Assembly (NCBI GenBank): GCA_049516835.1
Contig: JBEKSR010000003.1
Coordinates: 10,316-74,315 of the forward strand
Source of the DNA: Fen-178 sp049516835
GTDB lineage: Bacteria > Acidobacteriota > Terriglobia > Bryobacterales > Bryobacteraceae
Direction of reading: 5' to 3'
DNA: 64,000 nt
Below the pieces are notes generated by a model that searched no databases, had not been told where the DNA came from, and saw only the letters and a program-made list of their open reading frames with translations. Of this stretch, positions 1 to 6,142 are shown one piece after another (the stretch's first letter is position 1; each line of letters opens with the position of its first letter). Made by a program: the position numbers and the translations under genes.

Positions 1-245
1 GTCACCGGCGCCGGCTCGCCCAGTTTCCGCACTCCGTACCCTTTGGCGAGGACCACGTTGCCGTCCTTGACAATCGCCACGGCGATCCCCGGAACGTCGA
101 ACTCTTTTCGGGCGCGTTCCACCACCCGGTCGACGTAATCCTGCGCCGGGCAAACCGCCGCGGCCACGAGCAGCCCAATCAGAACACGAAGCGGTTGGCA
201 GGCGGAAGCGCCTGCCCCACAAAGAGGTGAGCCCTTGCGGGCCAA
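1..245 (-). CDS. Serine hydrolase (beta-lactamase superfamily), N-terminal part only
   Basis: The frame enters from the left window edge on the minus strand and reads a hydrophobic leader (VLIGLLVAAAVCPAQ) followed by DYVDRVVERARKEFDVPGIAVAIVKDGNVV and KGYGVRKLGEP. The F-D-V-P-G-I-A-V-A-I-V-K-D-G block is the typical N-terminus of class C beta-lactamase-like serine hydrolases (PF00144). The catalytic SxxK would lie outside the window. The start is uncertain: no ATG or GTG is in frame before the leader. The only canonical in-frame start is a TTG at 245, in the loop of the 193-274 hairpin, which would add about 23 repeat-encoded residues. An ATT at 179 is another option. The protein is probably periplasmic. 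Confidence 0.7.
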   Translation of the reverse strand, partial: MARKGSPLCGAGASACQPLRVLIGLLVAAAVCPAQDYVDRVVERARKEFDVPGIAVAIVKDGNVVLAKGYGVRKLGEPAPV

Positions 246-274
246 GGTGGGACAGGCGCTTCCGCCTGTCAACC
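193..274. repeat. Long inverted repeat (palindromic intergenic element, 28-bp arms)
   Basis: The arms at 193-220 and 247-274 are reverse complements with about two mismatches, around a 26-nt loop. Each arm is itself nearly palindromic (core GGCAGGCGGAAGCGCCTGCC). It lies between the serine hydrolase 5' end and the rsmI 3' end. The same GGCAGGC...GCCTGCCCCAC core recurs at 37655, in the coding sequence at 41331 and, degenerate, at 63875, so this is one member of a dispersed family. Confidence 0.85.
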
Positions 275-279
275 CCGCA

Positions 280-1104
280 TTACCTGTCACGCAACAACTT
301 CTCATAGACCTCCCTCTTTGACATCCCGCGCCGCCGCGCCACTTGTTTGATGGCGTCCATGCGCGGCGTTCCCGCCCGCAACAGTGCGTCCACGGCTTCA
401 TCCACCGGCGTGTCGTCCGGAGCCGGCCCCGCAGCCCGCCCAATGAGCACCGTCATCTCGCCCTTCACCGCGTCGCGCTCCGCCAGTTGCGCGCGAATCT
501 GGGCCGCCGTGCCGCGCAGAAACTCTTCGTGGATCTTGGTCAGTTCGCGCGCCACCACCACGGGCCGCGGCCCCAGGGCCTTCGCTATCGCCTCCAATGC
601 TTCCAGAATGCGATGCGGCGCCTCGTAGAAGACGAGCGTGGCGTGCTCTTCCGCCAGCGCCTCCAACGTCTTGGCCCGCTGGCCCGGTTTGGGCGGCAGA
701 AACCCGCAGAAACGGAACGTCTCCGCCGGCAGCCCCGAAGCCGCCAGCGCCGCCAGCGCCGCCGAAGCTCCCGGCACCGGCTGCACCGGGATGCCGCTTT
801 CGATGGCCGCCCTCACCAGCCGGTACCCCGGGTCGGATACCAGCGGCATCCCCGCGTCGGACACCAGCGCAATCGCCGCCCCGGCGCGCAGCCGCGCCGC
901 CAACTCCGCGGCCCGCTCCATTTCGTTGTGCTCGTGGTAGCTGATGGTGGGGGTCCGGATGTCATAGTGATCCAGCAGCGTGCGTGTCCGCCGCGTGTCC
1001 TCGCACGCGATCAGATCCGCCTCCCTCAGCACCCGCACCGCGCGGTAGGTGATATCTTCCAGGTTCCCGATGGGCGTCGCCACCAGATAGAGCAGGCCGG
1101 CCAT
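280..1104 (-). CDS. rsmI: 16S rRNA (cytidine(1402)-2'-O)-methyltransferase RsmI
   Basis: 274 aa, the normal length for RsmI, which 2'-O-methylates C1402 in the 16S rRNA decoding centre using SAM. The N-terminus LYLVATPIGNLEDITYRAV and the following ACEDTRRT are hallmark RsmI motifs. VSDAGMPLVSDPGYRLV (about residues 80-98), VPGASAALAALAASGLP (about 109-125) and FYEAPHR (about 161-167) are the conserved tetrapyrrole-methylase-fold SAM and active-site segments. The ATG at 1104 directly follows AAGGA, so the Shine-Dalgarno spacing is unusually short. It is followed by the 193-274 palindrome, which may act as a transcript end. Confidence 0.94.
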   Translation of the reverse strand: MAGLLYLVATPIGNLEDITYRAVRVLREADLIACEDTRRTRTLLDHYDIRTPTISYHEHNEMERAAELAARLRAGAAIALVSDAGMPLVSDPGYRLVRAAIESGIPVQPVPGASAALAALAASGLPAETFRFCGFLPPKPGQRAKTLEALAEEHATLVFYEAPHRILEALEAIAKALGPRPVVVARELTKIHEEFLRGTAAQIRAQLAERDAVKGEMTVLIGRAAGPAPDDTPVDEAVDALLRAGTPRMDAIKQVARRRGMSKREVYEKLLRDR

Positions 1105-1325
1105 TCCTTGAGTATAGAGGCAGACACCCCGGGGCCTCTGGCCCCATAGGCGTTAAGTTGAGTTAAGGGGTTGGTGGACCGATTCCTGGGGGCCGTAGCG
1201 GCTGTCGGCCCTTCTAAACCCTACGGGGTCAGGTGAGATTGATCGGTTGACCGTTTGGCCCGTCACATGTCAGCCATGGGCGTTCTTCGGCCAAGTGTTT
1301 TGTCCCACCAATGGAGCCGCTCCCG

Positions 1326-2030
1326 TCAATCCCAGCGTAGGCCCGCTGCTTCAAGGTGTTCTGGCCGAAACTTCAGGACACCGTCGGCAACGGCCAAAGG
1401 AAAAACCTCCGAAGTGATATCACTAAGATCGCCAACTTGAAACGGAAACGCCTCCTGAGCTCCAGGCGCCAATGCAATGCGATACTCGGATTGGTAAGAA
1501 AAGCTCGCCGGCTTTCGGAATCGCCCGACTTCTCCGGAATAGTTCGATTCATCGTAGTACTCAACGAGGCGGCCCTCGACCTTCAGTCCTCGGTGCTTTG
1601 CTGCGGCGGCTACTCTCGAAAGAAACTCCTGCGTATGAGTGAAGAGAACGAAAGACTCGCCAGGCCACTTATGGCATCTTGGAAAGATTGGGCCCTCGAC
1701 TGGCCTCGTTATCGCGAACATGCAGAAGAGATTGCAGAAAGAAGTTTGCTGGCGAGCAATTTTGATTGGACCGGCAAGGTCCCCAGGCGCGGCCCGGATC
1801 TGATCCAGGCCACGGATTCCCGGGTCGAAAACGAGATTGCAGTGCTCTGGCTGAAGGATGTAATCTGTGCCTTCACGTTTGTCGCTTCGGGCTGGGTCCC
1901 CCTCCAGCGACTTGAAAAAAGCCAGAGGGCTCATGTATAGGAGACCTTTCTGGACCATTTCCAGATGGGCCCTACGGCCGAGCTTGAGCAAGATCACACA
2001 GGGCTCGCCCGTTTTAGTCCAGAGGGCCAC
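1326..2030 (-). CDS. Hypothetical protein, 234 aa
   Basis: Starts at GTG 2030, with GAGG about 8 nt upstream. The protein reads like a compact globular cytoplasmic domain: VILLKLGRRAHLEMVQKGLLYMSPLAFF near residues 13-40, then EGDPARSDKREGTDY, and a tail rich in aromatic and charged residues (EYYDESNYSGEVGRF; SYQSEYRIAL). No signal peptide or membrane segment is seen. I recall similar 'glyM..plaYFr.lEgd..R.D..EGt' proteins of unknown function scattered in accessory regions, but I cannot name a Pfam domain with confidence. It lies just outside the inverted-repeat-bounded block that starts near 2054. Confidence 0.72.
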   Translation of the reverse strand: MALWTKTGEPCVILLKLGRRAHLEMVQKGLLYMSPLAFFKSLEGDPARSDKREGTDYILQPEHCNLVFDPGIRGLDQIRAAPGDLAGPIKIARQQTSFCNLFCMFAITRPVEGPIFPRCHKWPGESFVLFTHTQEFLSRVAAAAKHRGLKVEGRLVEYYDESNYSGEVGRFRKPASFSYQSEYRIALAPGAQEAFPFQVGDLSDITSEVFPLAVADGVLKFRPEHLEAAGLRWD

Positions 2031-2184
2031 ACTTAATTATCCTCTGCCACACGCCCTGCCGTGGGTGGTGCGCTAAATCTGTGTCCCTAGCAGTTCTTGC
2101 GCCCCCGTTTCGTCAGCCCAATGGTGCGCCAAATGCACGGGGATTGGCCGAAGACGCACGAAGCGAATCGGTCCAAGTAGAAAA

Positions 2185-2763
2185 TCAGGGATCGTCGGGA
2201 GCCCTGGTCGGCAGAAGCATAGATGGATCGAAAACCATTTCACATTGAGGGCACGATAACTCGGCTAAGACCCACCGACTGAGCCATCGCAGAAACTGCG
2301 CATCGAGCGCTCTCCGGCCCGCGACGTGAAGCGTTGCGATCTTGGGAACACTCCGAATCAGATCTATATCGACCGTCGTCAGTTGATTAAGAAAAGCGAT
2401 ACTGTCTTCCAGCTTGGCTCCGTGGCGCGGAAGAAAAAAAAGATGAGCGATACGGTGACGCTTAGCGTCACCCTGCTTTTCTCTACTGAGCGTCGATAAC
2501 GGCCGTACGGGACATACTACAACTCGATTCTGGGCACGTTCAGGATGAGATATCTCGCAGTCGGGGGTGACCACTAGAGATCGCACGCTTTGGCACGCCA
2601 CGGACACCGGTACCTCTTCGTCCTTTGGCAATGCGATCATAGTCTCTACAGTAAGTCCGTGGTTCTGGTTACCGCGCACGTTGATGTAGACGTGCGGCGC
2701 AAACTCCAATAAATCGCCCTGGCTCAGTTGAGCCGCAGGTTCGCAGTAAAAGCTTCCAAGCAA
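2185..2763 (-). CDS. Hypothetical protein, 192 aa, with a VVTPDCEISH motif
   Basis: Start is TTG 2763, with an AAAAGG box upstream and a 10-nt gap after the preceding gene. No membrane segment. Recognisable elements are QGDLLEFAPHVYI (about residues 15-27), VVTPDCEISHPE (about 66-77), and a late CPQCE pair (about 170-174). The combination 'qGDLl ... vvtpdCDis' occurs in uncharacterised bacterial proteins, often in accessory islands, but I do not recognise a named family. It appears to be the last gene of a three-gene minus-strand operon (3780 to 2185). Confidence 0.65.
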   Translation of the reverse strand: MLGSFYCEPAAQLSQGDLLEFAPHVYINVRGNQNHGLTVETMIALPKDEEVPVSVACQSVRSLVVTPDCEISHPERAQNRVVVCPVRPLSTLSREKQGDAKRHRIAHLFFLPRHGAKLEDSIAFLNQLTTVDIDLIRSVPKIATLHVAGRRALDAQFLRWLSRWVLAELSCPQCEMVFDPSMLLPTRAPDDP

Positions 2764-2773
2764 GAATTACCTT

Positions 2774-3154
2774 TTAGAAGAAACAACTATCATCTGGCTC
2801 GACTTCTTGCTCGGCTTCGGACGGAGGCCTGAAGTAAGCGTCAAAGGCCAGCGACAAACTTTCTCCGGATCGCGCACGCGCGAAGTCTATCCCAGGTTTG
2901 GCGACGCTTTCGGGGGGCCTCGCAGGACTGCGAGGCGGTTTTGGCGCGCGATGGACTACCAAAATCACATCAGACGTGTGATTACTGAAGGGCAGAATAA
3001 CAGTTCCTACTGGTGCAATAGCAAAACCGATTATCAACACCGCGGCCGAAAATGGAGATGGTCCTTTTGCGTGTTGGCGAGGGTTCGTTTGCCGTTCGGT
3101 CAGATCCTCTTCCAAAGAGAATACGTCCACTATATCCCACTGCTCATTTTTCAT
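2774..3154 (-). CDS. Hypothetical small membrane protein, 126 aa
   Basis: ATG at 3154 overlaps the upstream stop as ATGA, so translation is probably coupled to the preceding gene. The N-terminus is charged (about 30 residues with EEDLTER). One clear hydrophobic segment follows (AAVLIIGFAIAPVGTVILPF, about residues 37-56), then a Pro-rich linker (PKPPRSPARPPES) and an acidic C-terminus. This suggests a single-pass protein with a short cytoplasmic N-terminus. Family not recognised. Confidence 0.6.
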   Translation of the reverse strand: MKNEQWDIVDVFSLEEDLTERQTNPRQHAKGPSPFSAAVLIIGFAIAPVGTVILPFSNHTSDVILVVHRAPKPPRSPARPPESVAKPGIDFARARSGESLSLAFDAYFRPPSEAEQEVEPDDSCFF

Positions 3155-3780
3155 GATTGTCTGACCTCTTCTGCGAAATGATGCAACCGCTCTGCGTGCG
3201 GCTTACACTGCTCTAGAAATTCAAGCATCAGAGCAGTTGGCAGCGCAATCCGTATGATAGGCTCCAGGTATACGTCCGCTCTCCTGCCTATACGAACGAA
3301 GTGGATATCGGGCGGGGCTATGTAATAGAAGTCCATAATGGAGTCATCGCCGATTGCGGCCATGAAAACGTTGTTCGCACGAAAGCCCTGCACCTTTTCT
3401 GTGTCTTGAGGTTCTGGAATCGGTGCCAACCGTTTGGTGCTAAAGTCGTTTTGTAGGCTCTCGTGAAACGCCCTAGAGCTATTCCAAAGCCCTCGAACAA
3501 AAAGTGTTTCTGGATACGATATTTCGACCTTCGTACGAAGTGCCGCGTTGCCGGGTGCCAGCCGACCAAAGACGAGACCAATTCCCGCTCTCGCCTCAAC
3601 CACTCTGCAATAGTCGGCAAAGTACCGGCGATCAGGAACCTCCGCACGCTCATAGTCAACACCGAGTTCGATGAATGTTCCTCTTCCATCTTCAATGAAG
3701 CGGAGGCGAACAGGTCCCTTCGATTGGGCGACAGCGCCGCGTCCGGGGGCTACGAATTTTCGTTCGCTAACAGCGTTCAT
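3151..3780 (-). CDS. Hypothetical protein, 209 aa, first gene of a three-gene operon
   Basis: ATG at 3780 is preferred over the longer frame from 3828 because GAAGGAATC precedes it with ideal spacing. The stop overlaps the next start (ATGA at 3151-3154). The protein looks like a soluble beta-rich domain (VRLRFIEDGRGTFIELGVDYE; GIGLVFGRL; TKVEISYPETLFVRGLW) with a C-terminal helix (ALMLEFLEQCKPHAERLHHF). No catalytic motif is evident and I do not recognise the family. With the two downstream genes it forms an unexplained co-translated unit inside the inverted-repeat-bounded segment. Confidence 0.65.
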   Translation of the reverse strand: MNAVSERKFVAPGRGAVAQSKGPVRLRFIEDGRGTFIELGVDYERAEVPDRRYFADYCRVVEARAGIGLVFGRLAPGNAALRTKVEISYPETLFVRGLWNSSRAFHESLQNDFSTKRLAPIPEPQDTEKVQGFRANNVFMAAIGDDSIMDFYYIAPPDIHFVRIGRRADVYLEPIIRIALPTALMLEFLEQCKPHAERLHHFAEEVRQS

Positions 3781-3872
3781 GATTCCTTCAGATAGAATGC
3801 CGACACAAATCCATTTTGAGTATAGCATATTTTTCCGCCAGTCATCTACAAGGGAAACTGGTTTAGTATCAA

Positions 3873-4166
3873 TTAGTTAAAGCCTGCTGGGCGCTCAGGC
3901 CTCCTGATCACGCGGTCTCCGGCAGTTCCCGTGGTCCACATGGCCTTCGTGATGCCGACGGCCATCGCGGGCGTCATGCGCAGAGTCTGGTGGCGGCGGA
4001 TGGAGTTGTACCAGGCAAAATGAACGCAGTATGCAGCCCACAGGTTGTCCCACTTCTTGCTAAAGGCGCTCATCAGCCGCGTCATGCGGCCCATCTGCAT
4101 CCTGATCGTGAGGTTCTGGCGCTCCACATGGGACGTGCAAATCTTCGCGGGATCGGAGATCGCCAC
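3873..4166 (-). pseudogene. IS1-family transposase, 3' fragment
   Basis: The frame reads ICTSHVERQNLTIRMQMGRM, TRLMSAFSKKWDNLWAAY, HFAWYNSIRRHQTLRMTPAM. This matches the C-terminal third of IS1/InsAB-type transposases (TSyVERqNLTmRM...RlTnAFSKK...HfahYNf.R.HkTLR.TPAM). The N-terminal DDE core is missing: homology stops close to 4166, right beside the inverted repeat at 4171-4193. It cannot encode an active transposase. Confidence 0.82.
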
Positions 4167-4426
4167 CAGGATAGGGACACATATTTAGCGCACTACCCTG
4201 CCGTGCGGCTCCGGAAATCGCCAGGTGCAGGCGGAGCCCTCTATTCCGCATCTGGTCAGCCGCGATCATCGGCTGTGAGTGCAACACCAGAATGCAATTA
4301 GTCGGAGGGCCACAGAAGCCATGTGGACGAGAAGTCGCCATCCCGGAGGCTGACCCCGACGTTATCGTTCAACCGCTTTTCTATGCCTGCCCCCCCAGTC
4401 TTCCATTGGCTCTGGAAGCGGCCTTT

Positions 4427-4921
4427 TTAGCCGCCCTGCTGCGGGTGCTTTTTCATCAGCGAATCGAGAAGCGCTTCCGGGATTCTAAAAGTTGTCCGCC
4501 GAAGACGGTTGACCGTCTGAGCAAGGTTAACCAGGCCGCGCTGGGCGGCAAGATCGAGAACCCCCAGCGTGCCAGTCACACGGAGTCCCTTGCCGCGAGC
4601 TACAATTGCGCCCTTCCGATCGTCCATGAGCGGCAGATCGGCGTCGAGCGAAATGGCCAGGGCGATTGCGGCTGCCTCCCCGTTATCGAGTTCTTCCACG
4701 GAAGCCTGGTCGAATTGACGGCTTGGCGTTTCGTGGACGTCAAGCCAATCCGGAGGATCGGCAATCCAGTTCCGCACCAAAGACGGAACGTCCGGGTCGG
4801 TCAACTCGGCTCGCACGGCGGATGGCAGGATCACTTTCTCAAATAGAACTGGAAGGAGGTCGACGTTTTCGATCAGTACCAGATGGTCGATCGGCCCGGT
4901 ATCGGCGATGATGAGCCGCAC
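4427..4921 (-). CDS. DUF3368 PIN-like domain protein (probable TA toxin)
   Basis: 164 aa. Starts IIADTGPIDHLVLIENVDLLPVLF, the conserved DUF3368 opening with the first metal-binding Asp (residue 6). Then come VILPSAVRAEL, the LDNGEAAAIALA motif (about residues 77-89) and LMDDRKGAIVARGKGLRVTGTLGVL (about 97-123), all typical of this PIN-related family of presumed RNases. It sits 3 nt downstream of a UPF0175 gene, the usual antitoxin partner. Ribonuclease activity is inferred from the family. Confidence 0.88.
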   Translation of the reverse strand: MRLIIADTGPIDHLVLIENVDLLPVLFEKVILPSAVRAELTDPDVPSLVRNWIADPPDWLDVHETPSRQFDQASVEELDNGEAAAIALAISLDADLPLMDDRKGAIVARGKGLRVTGTLGVLDLAAQRGLVNLAQTVNRLRRTTFRIPEALLDSLMKKHPQQGG

Positions 4922-4924
4922 CGG

Positions 4925-5188
4925 TTAGAATCCCAATTGTTTCAGAGCGTCACGATCCCGCTCAAAATCTTCCATGGTGTAGTCTTCATACACGTCATGG
5001 GATTTTAGGAACCCATCGAGCCGGTACCTGGTTCCAAAACCGAGCAGCCGCCGCAGCTCAGGCTTGGTGATGCGACCGCTCTTGAATTCTTCGAGCGCCA
5101 GGGCTTCGAGGGCGCGGCGCGAGAGGTCGACGCCGGATGCGCTCATGCGACTGGCCAGCTCATCGGGAATCCGGACGGTCAGTTCCAT
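4925..5188 (-). CDS. UPF0175 family antitoxin
   Basis: 87 aa. Contains the UPF0175 pattern: DLSRRALEALALEEFKSGRITKPELRRLLGF (about residues 20-51) then a short tail with DYTMEDFERDRDAL. The LALEEFKSG.I...ELRRLLGF helix pair is the diagnostic region and is thought to form a DNA-binding helix-turn-helix-like fold. It is directly upstream of the DUF3368 gene. The module is probably autoregulated, though no operator is obvious to me. Confidence 0.88.
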   Translation of the reverse strand: MELTVRIPDELASRMSASGVDLSRRALEALALEEFKSGRITKPELRRLLGFGTRYRLDGFLKSHDVYEDYTMEDFERDRDALKQLGF

Positions 5189-5292
5189 GCTCTTTCACCC
5201 TACTCCATCCGCATAACTCGATCAAGGAAATAGCCGGACATAAGCGGTCATTTATGTTTGACAGTCCAGGCCTGTCCCCGGATTTCGCAGTT

Positions 5293-6075
5293 CTAGAACC
5301 GTTTCAGCGCGCGCAGCAGGGAGGCGGTGGTGCCGCCGGAATGCAGCTCCACCGAGTGAACGGGTTTCCAATTCTCGTCCATGGTCCCAATGTAGAGGGC
5401 GGCCTGGCGGCTGCCGCCCATCAGGATGACGGTGTACTTGCGGTCCGGGTAGCCGAGGGCGCGGCACTGGAGTTCGCCCGACTCGCTCTGCCAGCGGTCG
5501 GAGGCGGGCCGGCCCAGTTTCTGCACCGCGGCGAGGTAGTCGTCGCGGCTGGTCAGGGTGAGGTACTGCTGGTCCTTAGTGGTGAAGACCACGCTCTGCC
5601 TGACCTCGCCCACTTGGGTCAGGCGGAGGGCCGCCAGGCAGAGGAGAACGGCCACGGGCAGCGCGGCGGCGATCAGCTTGAAGATGCGGCGGTCGTTGGA
5701 TTCCAGCCGGATGCCCACCACGGGCGCGGGCGCGCCGCGGTCCGGAACGGCCCCGGATGCCGGAGGAGAGCCGCCCACCGCAACGGGCATCTGGATCACG
5801 CGCCGCTGGTACGGCCACACCGTGCCGCCCTTGTATTCCAGCTCCCGGTTCAAGCCGACTATGAGGACCGGGTCGTCGATGCGCGACACTTCACCGACGA
5901 GCCGCCGCGAGATCCAGATCTCCGCACCGCTCTTGCAATTGACCACCAGGATCTCCGACCAGGTGGCCTTCCGGAAGAGCCACTCGTTGTGCTCGATGTT
6001 GAGGATGGGGGGATAGAACGAGAATGGCCGGGAGGTCAAGTGGTTGAGCGACGGCGGAATGGGCGGGGAGGCCAT
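5293..6075 (-). CDS. Hypothetical membrane-anchored protein, 260 aa
   Basis: I chose the start at ATG 6075 (MASPPIPPSLN), because the longer frame to 6174 runs through a palindrome and the 3' end of the TonB receptor gene. An N-terminal beta-type domain (FSFYPPILNIEHNEWLF; RRLVGEVSRIDDPVLIVGL) is followed by a Pro/Ala linker, one transmembrane segment (FKLIAAALPVAVLLCLAALRL), and a C-terminal alpha/beta domain (VFTTKDQQYLTLTSRDDYLAAVQKL ... KYTVILMGG). No family recognised. The minus-strand position behind the TonB receptor suggests possible co-transcription. Confidence 0.6.
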   Translation of the reverse strand: MASPPIPPSLNHLTSRPFSFYPPILNIEHNEWLFRKATWSEILVVNCKSGAEIWISRRLVGEVSRIDDPVLIVGLNRELEYKGGTVWPYQRRVIQMPVAVGGSPPASGAVPDRGAPAPVVGIRLESNDRRIFKLIAAALPVAVLLCLAALRLTQVGEVRQSVVFTTKDQQYLTLTSRDDYLAAVQKLGRPASDRWQSESGELQCRALGYPDRKYTVILMGGSRQAALYIGTMDENWKPVHSVELHSGGTTASLLRALKRF

Positions 6076-6085
6076 GGGAATTCGA

Positions 6086-6132
6086 GGACAGGCAGCGAAT
6101 TTCGCAAAGGCCGCGAAATTCGTAGCCTGTCC
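6086..6132. repeat. 47-bp imperfect palindrome between the TonB receptor and the downstream gene
   Basis: Two 20-nt arms (GGACAGGCAGCGAATTTCGC and its near reverse complement) flank a 7-nt AAAGGCC loop, with two mismatches. It lies 10 nt past the receptor stop and just upstream of the next start. There is no T-tract, so it is better read as a mRNA-stabilising or attenuating hairpin, or a repeat element, than as a classical terminator. Confidence 0.7.
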
Positions 6133-6142
6133 CTTAGTATAC

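Larger units (their letters stand above)
2054..4205. mobile_element. Candidate mobile cassette bounded by ~22-bp inverted repeats and 10-bp direct repeats
   Basis: The sequence at 2068-2090 and the reverse complement of 4171-4193 match over about 22 bp with two mismatches (shared GTGCGCTAAAT, then TGTGTCCCTA). Just outside them the same 10-mer CCCTGCCGTG occurs in direct orientation at 2054-2063 and 4196-4205, as a target-site duplication would. Inside are three tightly packed minus-strand hypothetical genes and a 3' fragment of an IS1-type transposase next to the right repeat. IS1-family elements make target duplications of about this length. The direct repeats sit 4 and 2 nt from the inverted repeats, so the exact ends are unclear. 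Confidence 0.45.
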
